A DNA stretch of 64,000 bases from Chenopodium formosanum (GCA_024500155.1 CM044877.1:11413501-11477500); one strand, 5' to 3'. Counted from the first letter of the stretch, positions 35,405-47,149 are shown. Numbers and translations are program-made. The notes: a model not told the origin generated them from the sequence alone.

Positions 35405-36520
35405 CTATTGCCAATCATGCATAAAATTGACATTTAATGAAAAATTGCAACTATATTTAGATAGTATTGTGGAGCATAAAAATATATTGGAAGTTTGAAA
35501 AGATATTATACTACCTTAACATTTTTTACTCGTAACTCTCCTCAATAGGGGTGTTCATAACCGGGTTTTCGGGTACCCGGAAGTGCGGGTACCCGGATAT
35601 GCGGGTAGTAAAATAGGCGGCCCATTACCCGACCCGCTTATCGGGTACCCGTTTTTAGCGGGTCGGGTCACCGGGTACCCGTTAAGGAATGAAGACGTGG
35701 AGTGGTCGTGGTTGCGGGTGGAGTCGTGTGGTAATGTGGTTGTGGTTGCGGGTGGGGAGTGGTGTGGTATGGTAATGTGGTTGTAGATCTAAGTATTTGT
35801 GAGTTCAAGTTCTCAACTAGTTAAGGAATGGAGAGAGAAGAGAGAGGAGACAGGAGAAATAGAGAGGAGAGAGAAAGGAGAGAGAGAAGAAGAAGAGAGG
35901 AGGGTAAAGAGCGGCTAAAGCAAAAAGTACCCACTACCCTAAGTCCCTAACCCTAACATGTTTCCACTTTCCAGAAAAACAAAAAAAAAAGGAAAAAAAC
36001 CAAACGGGTATTTATCGGGTACCCGATTACTCAAAATGCGGCCCATTACCCGACCCGAATTTTAGACTTTTTCACGGGTCGGGTACCCGACCCGCAAAAA
36101 TGGGAAATTTTTTTAATTTTAATCAATTGACGAACTATATTTTGGTCGGGGTTTTTTTGAACACCCCTACTCCTCAATCATGCATAAAATTGATTGCGGG
36201 TTTTTTGAACTATAGTTTGCGGGTCAGCGGGTTTTCAGGTCGGGTTTTTTTGAACACCCCTACTCCTCAATCATGCATAAAATTGATATTTAACGGAAAA
36301 TTGCAACTATATTTTGGTAGTTTTGTGGAGTATAAAAATAATATTGGAAGTTTGAAAAGATTCTATACTATCTTTACACATTATTTACTCGTAACTCTCC
36401 TTAATCATGCATAAAATTGATATTGAAAATTGCAACTATATTTAGATAGTATTGTGGAGTATAAAAATAATATTGGAAGTTTGAAAAGATTTTATACTAC
36501 CTTTTCATGTTATTTCTGTT
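35405..36520. repeat. ~120-bp tandem repeat, three copies, split by a hAT element
   Basis: The unit contains AATCATGCATAAAATTGA, GAAAATTGCAACTATATTTA, GATAGTATTGTGGAG, ATTGGAAGTTTGAAAAGAT and ACTCGTAACTCTCCT. Copies start near 35415, 36270 and 36405. A more decayed relative lies near 31945-32060 (ATCTAGATAGTATTGTGGAG). The hAT element at 35546 landed in copy one. Confidence 0.85.
35546..36169. mobile_element. hAT element with GGGTACCCG motif arrays, 624 bp, perfect 8-bp duplication
   Basis: Starts TAGGGGTGTTCA and ends TGAACACCCCTA. CTCCTCAA occurs at 35538-35545 and 36170-36177. Both arms carry GGGTACCCG, CGGGTCGGGT and CGGGTATC motifs. The middle is TGGTTGTGG then GGAGAGAGAA-rich. The 3' arm plus flank (CGGGTTTTTTTGAACACCCC, TACTCCTCAATCATGCATAA) is repeated about 93 bp downstream (ending near 36262), a post-insertion duplication. 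Confidence 0.88.
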
Positions 36521-37615
36521 TTGTGAACGATATGGTTGATATAATTACTATATATGTATATATTTACTATGAAAGAATAATAATCAATCCTAAGAAAAAA
36601 ATATAATAAACCGATGGGTAAAGAATAATAATCAATCCTAAGAAAAAAAAAAGTTAATTTTTTTATGCAATTTCAATTTTAATCAATTGACGAACTACCT
36701 AAATTGAAACATTGTAAATTAAACCTAAATTTCATAAAATTCACAGCTAAAACATTCAAACAAAAATGAAAATAAAATATAGCAACAATCCAAAAAATTA
36801 AAGTTGATAAATTGATTCAAGGGCAATAAAAATGAAAAATAAAAAACACTAACCTGTAATTGAATCGGAATTAAGGGTTACGAAATGATGATGCTTTGTA
36901 ATTGTACCTATATATCTTTGAAGTGTTAAAAATTGCTTCTTTCAAAGTTTGAAGAGGTGAAAGGAATATCAGTGAAGAAAAAGAAAAGAGAAATAGTAAG
37001 TTCTGGATGTTTCATCTTTGGGATTCTAGAATCATGGTGAAGTGCTCCGTATTGAACTATTCCTTTTCGGATGTTTAAACAATAAATAATGTATAATAAT
37101 AATAATAATATATAAGGAAATAATAAGGAAATAATTATAAATAATAAAAAATATAATATAATAATAATTTAGGAATTAATGAAATTGGCGGGAAAAGAAG
37201 AAATGACATTGTACCAAGTTTCATGGAAGGTTTCGCTTTTAGTATAGGTTAATAGGCTAGTTATCGGCCCGGGTGATATCGTGGATAACTATAAATTTGT
37301 AAGTTTGATAAAAACTAAATTTAAAAGGTTAGTGTTCAACAATATTTATACGTGAATTAAAGTATAATAAATAAATTTAAGATTAATGGGTGCTAGTTTT
37401 TTTTTTTTTTTTTTTTTTTCACTTTTCTTTACACAATAAAACAATAACTTTTTTTTCAAAAAAAATTTAAAAATTTATACACATATGAAGAGTAATAAGG
37501 TAATGAATGACGACACATGCCATAAAGTGACACATAGTGCTCGTGTGGCGCCAAGTCATATAGAATGAACGGTGACACATGGCGGTACCAAGTTGTCCCT
37601 TTGAGTTTTAATAAT

Positions 37616-38373
37616 ACTAGTTTGGTGCCCGGTGCGATGCTCGGGTTATTTATTAAATTTAAAAATAAACTTTTTATCTATGTACAAAGTTTTAATTATA
37701 TCATTGATATAAAATTAGTTAGGAATGTCTTCAAAAAAAAATTAGTTAGGAATTGATGTGATTTTGTGATTATTTAAATTACATAATAATATTGGTGAAA
37801 ATGTTTGATTCAAAAAATTATTTAAAAAAAAAAGTGAACAAAAAAATTGTGATTATCTCATTGAGTTGACCTGAACCCAAAATTTTGGTTTAGTGTGAAC
37901 ATTCCTTAACCTGTGACCTGAAGTGACTCAATTCGAAATGACCCGTGACTCGACCCGATTGACAATTCTACCTGAAGTAATAAAATCATTTTAGATTGTG
38001 AAGTATTTTATTTCAATCAATTAGGATATATTATAAATGAATATTATACGTTTTGAATCACATAATTCGCTCTAAAAATAGGTATTTCATCGGAAATAAA
38101 ACTCTAAAGCAACAATTTTAATCCTATAAATCTATCAAAATTTTATTGAAAATAAAACTCTAAGTTAATTTTATTTTATCCTACAAAATCTATCATGCAG
38201 AGTAGTTTCTATCATATTTAAAAATACTTCTTTATTCATAAAAGATAAATCCAAAAAAATCCTACATGTCATACTAATATTTAATTGTTGCATATATGGC
38301 GCGACACTTGTTGAAAAGTTGAAATGTCAAGTGTTGCTGTCTCGTGGCCTGGCTAAAAGTTTAGCTTTATATA
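37616..38373 (-). mobile_element. Helitron-like element, copy 1
   Basis: On the minus strand the 3' end reads CCCGAGCATCGCACCGGGC then ACCAAACTAGT at 37616. The 5' region near 38373 reads TATATAAAGC...AGCCAGGCCACGAGACAGC. It shares its 5' ~100 bp with copy 2. The base after CTAGT is A rather than T, and the 5' end lacks a clear TC, so the boundaries are approximate. Confidence 0.55.
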
Positions 38374-38378
38374 TTAGT

Positions 38379-38846
38379 TACTAGTTTTGTGCCCGGGCAA
38401 TACCCGGATTTTCCTAAACTTTTTAGCTTAAATACGATTAATAATAACCCTTTTTGATGATGTAAAATATTAAGGCATATGATATCTTATCGCTTATACT
38501 TATATAATATTGTAGTTTTTGTAGTTTTACTTGTAAATAAATATCTATGTTATTATTAATTTGATGTACAAGGAAATTCTAGTAGTGTGTTTTTTTTTAT
38601 TTGCACTTGAGTTATTTCTAATGAACTGAAAATATTTTTACCAAACTAAAATTATTAAGTTATAAGATATATATTAAAAGTTATAATTAATTTTGTATAT
38701 ATGAAATATTAGAAATATATTGATAATACCTATATGTGTCACAATAATACCTATATTTCGCCTATGTGGTGCGACACTTGCCGAAAAACTGAAATGTCAA
38801 GTGTCGTTGTTTCGTGACCTGGCTGCGAGACCGACTTTATATATTA
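38379..38846 (-). mobile_element. Helitron-like element, copy 2 (same family, head-to-tail)
   Basis: The minus-strand 3' end has a perfect short hairpin CCGGG-TATTG-CCCGG, then GCACAAAACTAGT at 38379. The 5' part (AGCCAGGTCACGAAACAACG, ACACTTGACATTTCAGTTTT) closely matches copy 1. The two copies lie within a few bases of each other in the same direction. Confidence 0.6.
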
Positions 38847-38909
38847 ATGATATGATATGATTATTGATTGACATGTACCATGAATTATTCTCATATAGTA
38901 TATAACTAT

Positions 38910-39397
38910 TAGGGGTGAGCACGGATCGGATATTCGATGTCCGGAATCAACGATATTTGATATTCGATATCCAATGCGAAAGGTTCGGATATCCGACATT
39001 CAAACCTTTTCGGATCGGATATCCAAAATATCAGATTATCTGAAATTTTTTTAAAAAATATTTTTTTTTTATTTTGAAATATATTTTAAAATTAAATTTT
39101 TTATATATATTAAAAATACTTTTTTATACTATATATCGAATACGGATATCCGTTATCCAAAAATATTCGAAAATTTTTAGATATAAGAATATCTGATCCA
39201 ATATCCGATCATATATCGGTTATTCGGATATGTGAAATTAAAAATATAGCTATTCGAGTTGGTATCCGATATCCGAATTTTCGGATTGGATATCCGATCC
39301 GAAATTCCTAATCAAATCAGATATCCTAAAATTTTCGGATCGGATTCGAATCGAATTTTCGGATTTTTGGATTTTCAGGTAGTTTTGCTCGGCCCTA
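38910..39397. mobile_element. hAT-like element with GGATATCCGATATCC motif array, 488 bp
   Basis: Starts TAGGGGTGAGCA and ends TGCTCGGCCCTA. The interior is packed with CGGATATCC, ATCCGATATCCGA and TTCGGAT strings, many of them palindromic. The left flank ATAACTAT is seen again as ATAACTGT starting 4 bp beyond the right end, so the target duplication is decayed. Confidence 0.75.
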
Positions 39398-39676
39398 ATT
39401 AATAACTGTATATAGATTTTCATTGGCATCCATATTATCAGTGTGATTGAATATAATGTGCGATTGTGGATATCCTATATGTTATCTTGTGGTATTAGCC
39501 TATATGAAATGTAGCCTTTACACTATGAAAGGTCAAATATGATTCTAATCTGTTATATAGAATTTAGATTTTCAAATTTTGGATCGAATGTATCCATATT
39601 TTTTATGGATAAATCTGGATATGACTCATCCATTTATATGTAATTCATCCATGTGTTTTTCAATTGGTCTTGTATG

Positions 39677-40061
39677 GACCCGGTCTACAATAAATTATTG
39701 TACACCCAAAATTTGATACTTTCAAATAATATAATCACATTCCGGATGATATAATCACTTTTTTAGATGATATAATTATCTTTTTGTGAGTCATATTTTG
39801 ATCTCATATCAAACCATTTAATGAGATTATATAATTATCTTTAGCATGATAAAATTTAAAAATCATCTTTTGAATGATGTAATTTATTAATTTGATACTT
39901 TTTATAATGATAAATTCACTTTTTGAGTGATACATTTACATAACAATTTCAAGATGATATAATCACTTTTGTAATAATATAATCACATTTCGTATGATAT
40001 AATCACATTCTTATGGTATATTAGAAGGTTGGGTCTACAATAAGTTATTGTAGATCGGGTC
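39677..40061. mobile_element. MITE-like inverted-end element with GATATAATCAC repeats, 385 bp
   Basis: GACCCGGTCTACAATAA at the left is inverted at the right as TTATTGTAGATCGGGTC, and each end is itself a small palindrome (ACAATAA...TTATTGT). About eight internal copies of GATATAATCACTTT-like units. The superfamily is unassigned because no clear target duplication is visible. Confidence 0.6.
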
Positions 40062-40539
40062 TATTCTAATCTTTATAGTTTTTTTTTTTTTTTTTTTTTA
40101 TTATTGCACCATAGGGGTTAGTATTATTGATAGTGGAAAAAATGATGAGAACAAAATGGGAAAATACAAAATTGCTCATGTGATTATATACATAAACTAA
40201 AAAATCAAATGTTGAAAAGTAAGGGTATGTTAGGTATTTGTAGTATAAACATAGATATTTCTTTTCCTAAAATGGATATGGTGCAATACTCGTGAAACTT
40301 TCTTAAAAGACAAGTGAGCAATATTTGAAAAAAAAAAAAAAACGGAGGAAGTGTGGGTTTTTAAAATCTTTAAACCTTATAAAAATGCAAACCAAATTAC
40401 TGTAGCTTATGAATAGTATCTTGTGGTGCTATTACAGCCTTGCCCCCAACATTAATGAATTGCCAATTATACCCCTTATTTTCACCGACTTACTTGGCCC
40501 TTGCTTTTCACCGATTTCCTCACCTTCTGACCTTCTTGC

Positions 40540-43500
40540 TTCTTCCCACACTGTCTGAATATGAAGGAAAATGGGTCAGAGTATTTAGGGGAAACAAGGA
40601 GAGAGAAACCTAGAGAGAGAAACTTCTGCAACTCACGATCAGCGATCATTCCTTTCGACGATGGTGCTTTGATTCTTCTCAGCGTTTCAATTTTTCGAGT
40701 CTGAGGTTGTGGAAGACGATTTCTCGATCGTCACATTCATCAGGTTCGATCCCGTTTCTCTTTCTCGATTTAGATTCAAATTTTTGGGCTTTACTTATTC
40801 GATTTTCGTGGTTTTTTTTGCATATATGTTCGTGTTGTTTTTGATATTTTTTGGTTGAATATTTGTGGGTGTATTTGTGGTTAATTGTTTCGTTTTTAAC
40901 GGGGTTTATTTGATCAATTTGTTTTCGATTTTTTGGGTTTATTTGTTCTATTTTTTAAGGGTTTATTTGTTCTATTTGTTTTCGTTTTTTGGGTTGAATT
41001 TTAGTGCCTTCTTTGATTGTGTGGTGGTTTTTTGGGTTGAATTTCAGTGCCTTCTTTGATTGTGTGGTGGTTTTTTGGGGGGTTTGGAATGTTTGATGGT
41101 TCAATTTCCGTAGTTTTCTTTTGATTGACTTCTAGCAATGAATCCAAAACATCAGTGCCTTTAGTTGAGCTTAATGGCTGCTTTTCTTACAATCGTTCGT
41201 CAATCATTCTAGGGCGGTTGATGATGTGTCAGTTCCTGCTGAAAATAAGTCCTGTAGAGAAGAGATGTCAATTTGTTTTTTTTAACGCAACAAAAACCAA
41301 TAACTTTTTTCAAGAGAGATACACCAGATGACTACCAGTAGAAGATAAGGTATGATCGAAAGTTCAATTTTCTCATTTTCCTCATGATTAATGCCTAACA
41401 ATGCGTCTAAAACATCGTTGCCTTCAATTGATCCTGACGGTCTTTCCCCTTGCAACCTTTGGTTGATCTTAATCTTGAAAAAATCTATCAGCTTTCCAAA
41501 GTGAACACTTGTATGCCGTCTGATACCCTGTAGGTCGATCTTTTGCAGGAAGGGAAAATAGTCTGCAAAGTTGGGTTTCCAAACTTCTTCCATCAGGCCT
41601 CGTATTGTCTCTCGAAATTCACGAGCAATTTCAGAATTGGGATCACCCATATCAACTGAAAAAAAAAGTATTTGACAGCAAATTGAGGGTAGTAGTGAAT
41701 GCTGCTTGGCCGATGTTTACTGTTGTACCATCATCGCTGATCTTATTTCTTCAAAGGCTTTAGCTAGCACCCAGTCTGCTTGACATTAATTCTTTTTATT
41801 TCGTTTTTTGGGTTGAATTTTAGTGCCTTCTTTGATTGTGTGGTGGTTTTTTTTGGGTTGAATTTCAGTGCCTTCTTCGATTATGTGGTGGTTTTTTTTG
41901 GGTTGAATTTGAGTGATTTATCGTTTTTTGGGTTGATTTTTTATATTGTTAGTAACATTATTGTCTAATTTGTAACAAAATTGTTGATCTAAAGGTACAA
42001 TTCTATCTCCCCTTTTTCTTTCTTGTTCTAATTGGTTCATTTTTCATCTAACCTTTAATATGAATAGCGTACTTGTTTTTTTTCCCTATCTTTCCATTTT
42101 CTCCCAATATTTTCTCTTTTTAATTTGCTTATATGCATATGGTGTTTGCTGCTAAAATTTATGTTGTCAAATCAGATATTGCTGGTGTGAGTGACTATAG
42201 AGGGTAGCTGTTGTTTCACGCTATTGCTGCTGTAATTCTGGTGCTGCCCTGTGACTAATGTTCTGTTCGTCCGAAAATCATCGATCTGAAGTTGTTTTTA
42301 GCTCATAGTCCCTTCATCAATGTTTTAGATCTAGAAACATTATTCAATCTAGGCTCAAGAATTTCTCGATTTGGAGTTGTGAGCTAGGAGTTATGCCTTC
42401 TGGAATTTACTGCGGTCTGCTACCCTGGTTTTATCGCAGCGGGCTGTTATTGCTCATTTGATGCCTATGTGGTATTGTTGTGTTGAGTTGGTTGCCTGGT
42501 TGGGGTGCTAAAATGAATGCTTGGGCTTCTCTTATTTATTTTGTCTTCCCTTCTTCCATTTATTTACACATTAGTTATAAAGTTAAAATGTCGCCAATTT
42601 TGACTAATGACTATTAGGATATTGACTAATTGATAATTTGCCAAAGTGATGAGGATTAATGTATATGTTAAATTTTGAAATGTCTGACTGACTAAAGTTA
42701 ATTAGTTTAAATGTATTAAAGGGTTTAAATGTTTATAAAATAGATTTGATGAACGAACACTAATCTCCCCAAGTTTATTCATCACTCTTAATCAACTTCG
42801 TATTTCGTATTACATGAGCCTTTTGTTGTTTTTATTAAATAAGGTGAGAAAATATATATATGTAAAGGTTTGTAAATAATGTATGTCTAGATAAGGGTTG
42901 TGTTCTATTTATATGAGTGTAATAACTTATCAAGTGAGTTTGGGAAGTATTAAGGAGTCAACAAAGAAGTCATGTTTGATATGATAGTCTCCTTATAATT
43001 TATTAAAATATATATTAGCATACAACTGATTACTTGAGAATCCTTTATCTTTTCTACTGTAATATTAGCAGCAATTGCAGGTTGGTGCAAAATAATGTAG
43101 TGCTTGAAGTTAGAGTCTTGTGCTTCTATAACAAAAAAGAAAATTCAACTGTGTGGCCCTCCTTGACTCCATATCAACTTAACTACCAAAAAAGCAACCT
43201 GGACATCCTTGTTAGAGTAAAGAGGTTATTCTTTCAAATATATTCAGTATTCACTCTTATCTCCAATTTTTGTATGTCAGCTATGTGTGTCGTTTCCTGC
43301 ATAAATTTAATGATGGTGAGCAGGATCATGATCCTTTGTATCTGAAGCAATAATTAGTTTTTTTTCAAAAGATTTGCAAAGCTAGATTATTGTTAGACCT
43401 TGCATTTCTATGAATCTCCACGATTTTGTGAGGCGGTGGATTCTAAAAGTATATCAAGCTCTTCTGTTTGAGATTATTACAATATACTACTCTTCTAGAC

Positions 43501-43954
43501 TTTTTGTTCCTGAGCACTTCAATTAATTTACATCTCTGCTTGCTTACTTTATTTTCTTGATTTTATGTATTAGAAGCCTGCAAATACTCATTAAAGCTTA
43601 GAGAGTAGTCATTACTTTAGGAAAATACAACTCATCACGATCACCAAACAACGTAGTCATGACCCGAAATTGAATACTGTTTATGTCATTTGCCATTTAT
43701 GACTTTATCTACTCCTATAACAAATAATGTGTGCTACAAAACTGGTAGAAGTTTCTAAAGTGCACATAAGGAAATAGATGACTTAATGTTCCGAAGATTC
43801 CTCTTACTTGTAATCTTGTGAAGAAGACAGGTTCCATGTTCTTAAAGTATTTGAAAAGGAGGCAGACTTTTATGCCTAAAGTTTGCCATAACTCATAAGA
43901 TAAGAGATACATTATGACCTTTCCCATAACAAAGTTAATCTAGGAGGCATAGAG

Positions 43955-43994
<40 letters not shown>

Positions 43995-44260
43995 ACACCC
44001 TACTATGATTGCGTTCGCAGGTGGGCATTACCTAAATTCCAAATCTAGTCGGGGGTCATGATGAGTTTAAGCGTACGTCTCTTCCTGTTTCTTTGAATAT
44101 TTAGATTGCTCAATTATACTTCAGTTGCAATTATCTACATCAATGTTTCTGCTATTCATACTTGTTTTGTGTGTTTCTATACAGGTCTTCTTGTGTAAAA
44201 TCTTGATGACCTGTGAGCATTAATGTACCCCTGAGGTTTCATTCTGGTAAATCTATTGTT
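40540..44260 (+). other. Transcript-like region without a supported reading frame
   Basis: The section from 40560 to 40745 resembles a 5' exon (CT/GA-rich, ending CATTCATCAG before GTTCGATCCC). T/G-rich intron-like DNA and possible acceptors follow near 42177 (AAATCAG), 43081 (TTGCAG) and 44185 (ATACAG). No long ORF spans these pieces. GTTGAATTTTAGTGCCTTC, followed by TTTGATTGTGTGGTGG, occurs in two blocks (40995-41070 and 41812-41890), bracketing the P450 fragments. It could be a non-coding RNA locus or a decayed element. Confidence 0.25.
41110..41760 (-). pseudogene. Two CYP76-like cytochrome P450 fragments
   Basis: Fragment 1 (about 41760-41300) reads VNIGQAAFTTTLNLLSNTFF in one frame. 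After a shift it reads MGDPNSEIAREFRETIRGLM, ADYFPFLQKIDLQGIRRHTS, GSIEGNDVLDALLGINHEEN and IPYLLL. It matches the middle of CYP76-type P450s (geraniol hydroxylase group). Fragment 2 (about 41225-41110) reads RPRMIDERL, a stop, then EKQPLSSTKGTDVLDSLLEV, a paralogue of part of fragment 1. The substrate-oxidation core (I-helix, heme-binding cysteine) is absent. They lie inside a repeated GTTGAATTT block on the opposite strand to the transcript-like region. Confidence 0.8.
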
Positions 44261-44680
44261 GCTGCCTCCTATGTTGCTTATAATGTTGTTGAATATTAAT
44301 ATCATTGTTCTATGTAGCATTACTGAAAGATCATTGTCCTATTGAATTATTTGACATTGATACACTGTAAGTCCAATTCAAAAAAAGCAAGAAAAGTGTG
44401 GATTCTGGGTACTTGCCAAGTTTTTGTTTTTTTTTTTTTGTTTTTTGATTTTCGTTTTTGTTTTTTTTTTTTTTTTTTTTTGGTTTTTTTTTTGGGTTTT
44501 TTTTTTTTTTTTTTTTTTTTTTGTTAAAATTATTAACCATGATTATGTTTCGGTAGAATTTATCTAACTTCTACTTTAGCTTACATCTCTTTACAGGATT
44601 AATGATATTTATTTGGCTTGAAATCAGCCAAAACACTTATTTAGGTCAACATGGATTCTTTATAAATGCCCATACCTTTT

Positions 44681-44722
<42 letters not shown>
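43955..44722. repeat. Long homopolymer cluster
   Basis: An A-run of about 35 (43958-43992), a T-rich tract at 44420-44523 broken by single G/C, and a T-run of about 37 (44685-44721). The reading frames here are low-complexity artefacts. Confidence 0.9.
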
Positions 44723-45163
44723 AAGAAGATGTGCTTACTTGGAATAGTGCAGTATGGTCTCTTAAAACTCTTAGTGAAAGAACACAATTAAGAGGTCTTG
44801 TCTAAAGTAAAATCTAGGATGTAAAATATTTAGAACGACCTTTTTTTTATTACGGAGTAGTTCTTAAGAAATATCAAGTGTATCTTTAATGTTTTTTTAT
44901 CATTTAAGGGGTCGCACGTGATCGTTGATTCTAATGGTTATGACACACCATGTAAATTGCAACCACGTGTTGAGATAGCGTGACGTGGCAGACTCTTTTG
45001 CCTAAATTAGATCGTATATTCACTCAGGAAATACAAATTTCGAGGATAAAAATAGCATTAAAATTTAATATTCAACTCAAAGAAAAAAATATATAAATAC
45101 AAAAACAAACTTTGAATAAGTTTAGATCACACCAATTATGTAGACTGATAACAAAGAAATATA
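44723..45163. other. AT-rich DNA left of a small MITE, probable Helitron interior
   Basis: No gene seen. It may belong to the Helitron whose 3' end is at 45638, but its 5' end is not identified. Confidence 0.35.
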
Positions 45164-45254
45164 CTACCTCTGTTTCATATTACTCGCAACAAAGGGGTAT
45201 TATTTGTGAGACATAAAATATTCATTTGTTGCGAGTAATATGAAACGGAGGTAG
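45164..45254. mobile_element. Stowaway-type MITE, 91 bp near-perfect hairpin
   Basis: CTACCTCTGTTTCATATTAC followed by TCGCAACAAA is matched by its inverse at the right end with one mismatch, over about 30 bp per arm. TA flanks both sides (45162-45163 and 45255-45256). The loop is only about 30 bp. The arms are compact enough to give a small-RNA-like stem if transcribed. Confidence 0.92.
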
Positions 45255-45603
45255 TACAATTTTTTCATATGTTTTGCATTTAATCCATTTTACACAACTT
45301 TATCCTTTAAAAATTACATTTCTTTATTACTGCTCCTTATTATCACAATCATTTTAAGACGGAGATATTTAAACCATATTGCATTCTATAATAGAAGTAT
45401 ATTTTTAAAAAATCTTTATATTCTAACAAATTCTAGATAACTTTTTTACTTTTAAAATTGTTGTTTTATAAATATTTCTCCGTAGAAACTTTATCACTAC
45501 TCCTTGTAAATTCATGTATCATTGCTACTGCGAAACCCGAATACAACCACGAATATCACAAAAATCGAACAAAACCACGAATGTTACTTATCTTGTCGTC
45601 GGG

Positions 45604-45638
45604 GGAGCACGCTCATCGCGCGTGCTCCAACGACTAGT
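45604..45638 (+). mobile_element. Helitron 3' terminus with 9-bp hairpin
   Basis: GGAGCACGC, a short loop and GCGTGCTCC form a strong hairpin. AACGACTAGT and a T follow, which fits Helitron 3' ends (hairpin, CTRRT, insertion before T). The 5' end was not located. Confidence 0.75.
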
Positions 45639-47149
45639 TATTATAATATCATGTAAGAATTACATATTATATTAATTCAACTTTTCTAATTTTCAAAAAA
45701 TAGAAATAGTATAAGTGTTTATCATATTATCTTTATAATATTATTTTTTTAGACAAGGTGATCGTGATGCGGATGGATATAGGGTCTTTCATCATTTTTT
45801 TCACTCTGAATAACCATAGAATCATCATAGTGTGAAGCCTTTCAATCGGAAAGATGCGAAGATATCGAAGGATACTACTCGCATTAAACTCTAAGCAGTG
45901 GAGATGGAGTTATGCTCGTGTATGCTTGACACATTAAGTATTTTTTATCATAAAAGTTCTGTTAATTCCCTTAATATGTATTCTATAAATCTTGATAATC
46001 GTTGTAAATATCTTATGCTTTATTATTTACAAGCATAGTGCCCGTGCGATGCACGGTTTATAAATCAAACTATTAAACCCGTAGGAAAAATAAAAATAAA
46101 AACAAAGGTAATTCATTTACTATTAAAGGACTTGGTTACTAATGGTCAATAAAAAAAAAAAAAAAAAAAATTAAAGGAACGTTATTTGAATAGTATTTTA
46201 TGTTATTTGAATTTCTTTTAATTTTTTATAATGTTATTTTATTAATTGAAAAATAATTGAATAATACTCCACATAGCTATATAAGAAGTGGACTAATTTA
46301 TTTATATCTCCCGTTGAGAAAAAACTAAAATTTTCTTATCATACCATCCGCATCAGTAGCTACAATCAATCTAATATATACATGTTTTATTTACCCGTCG
46401 CACTCATTAAATCTATAGACACAATAATAACCTTATATTTGACCTACCAGAACATATATTTTCCTAAGTTAAGCATTGTGCCAAAAACTATATATTATAT
46501 AATAGTCATATATATAACCAACAGCTGATTAAATATAGTATACAACACAAATACTTCGTATATAGGTATGGATACTGATAATTTTATATAAATAAAATAT
46601 ACGGATTATATATTACTAAGATTTATCCCTACCTTAATTATAAGATGGTTAACAAAACTCTTATAATAGTGCATGGACATTTATATATCTAAAAATGTTC
46701 TTTTTAAATATATTTTCCCCCATTTAATTTTAAAAGCCTTAAAATTGTCTCTTGAATTCGCTAAATTGATTTAAAAGGTTATGTTTATTTCAATATTTAA
46801 AGCCATTTACTATTCATTTCCTTTTGTTTTTAATTTTCTATTTAGAATTTATTAGACTATTAGGTTTCAAGATCGAAGTCAATATCTTTTTACCGTACAA
46901 TCACTAAATCAAAGTCGCTCAACTAAAGTTTTGGACATTGCATAGCTACACAACATCCAACACATTTAATGATTACATGCAAATAATTTTAATAAAACTA
47001 CGCATTCGATATAAGTTATTAAACAATTTAACTATATTTACATTTTGATAGGTTTATATCTTTCATATTAACAAAAATTTACAAATGTTATTATTATATT
47101 TTGAAAAAAAAAATTAGACTTTGGAGTTTTGTATAAGATAGATAAAGGA
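45639..47149. other. AT-rich spacer with a Helitron-like relic
   Basis: No gene seen. GCATAGTGCCCGTGCGATGC near 46036 resembles a decayed minus-strand Helitron hairpin end, but the terminal pentamer does not match. Confidence 0.4.

Larger units (their letters stand above)
29375..37248 (-). mobile_element. Putative Helitron carrying an RPA70-like gene, heavily invaded
   Basis: Read on the minus strand, the right edge begins ...CCTATACTAAAAGCGAAACC, close to plant Helitron 5' ends. The left edge has a hairpin CCGTGCATGGCACGG followed by GTCTTACACTACT and a T, close to the hairpin plus CTRRT 3' end. Between them lies a minus-strand RPA70-like pseudogene, a known Helitron passenger. No Rep/helicase ORF exists, so it would be non-autonomous. 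Both ends deviate from consensus (CC for TC, CTACT for CTRRT). Treating the whole span as one element is an inference. Two hAT elements lie inside, and at least one further Helitron 3' terminus. Confidence 0.4.

Noticed and set aside
43990..44060. Possible SINE after the long A-run (GCGTTCGCAGGTGGGCATTA)
   Set aside because: The A-run is on the wrong side for a plus-strand SINE and no A/B box pair or duplication was found.
44331..44540. Lysine-rich minus-strand ORF
   Set aside because: Product of homopolymer T-runs.
46022..46060. Helitron 3' end on the minus strand
   Set aside because: The hairpin is present but the following bases read CTATG rather than CTRRT, and no 5' end was found.
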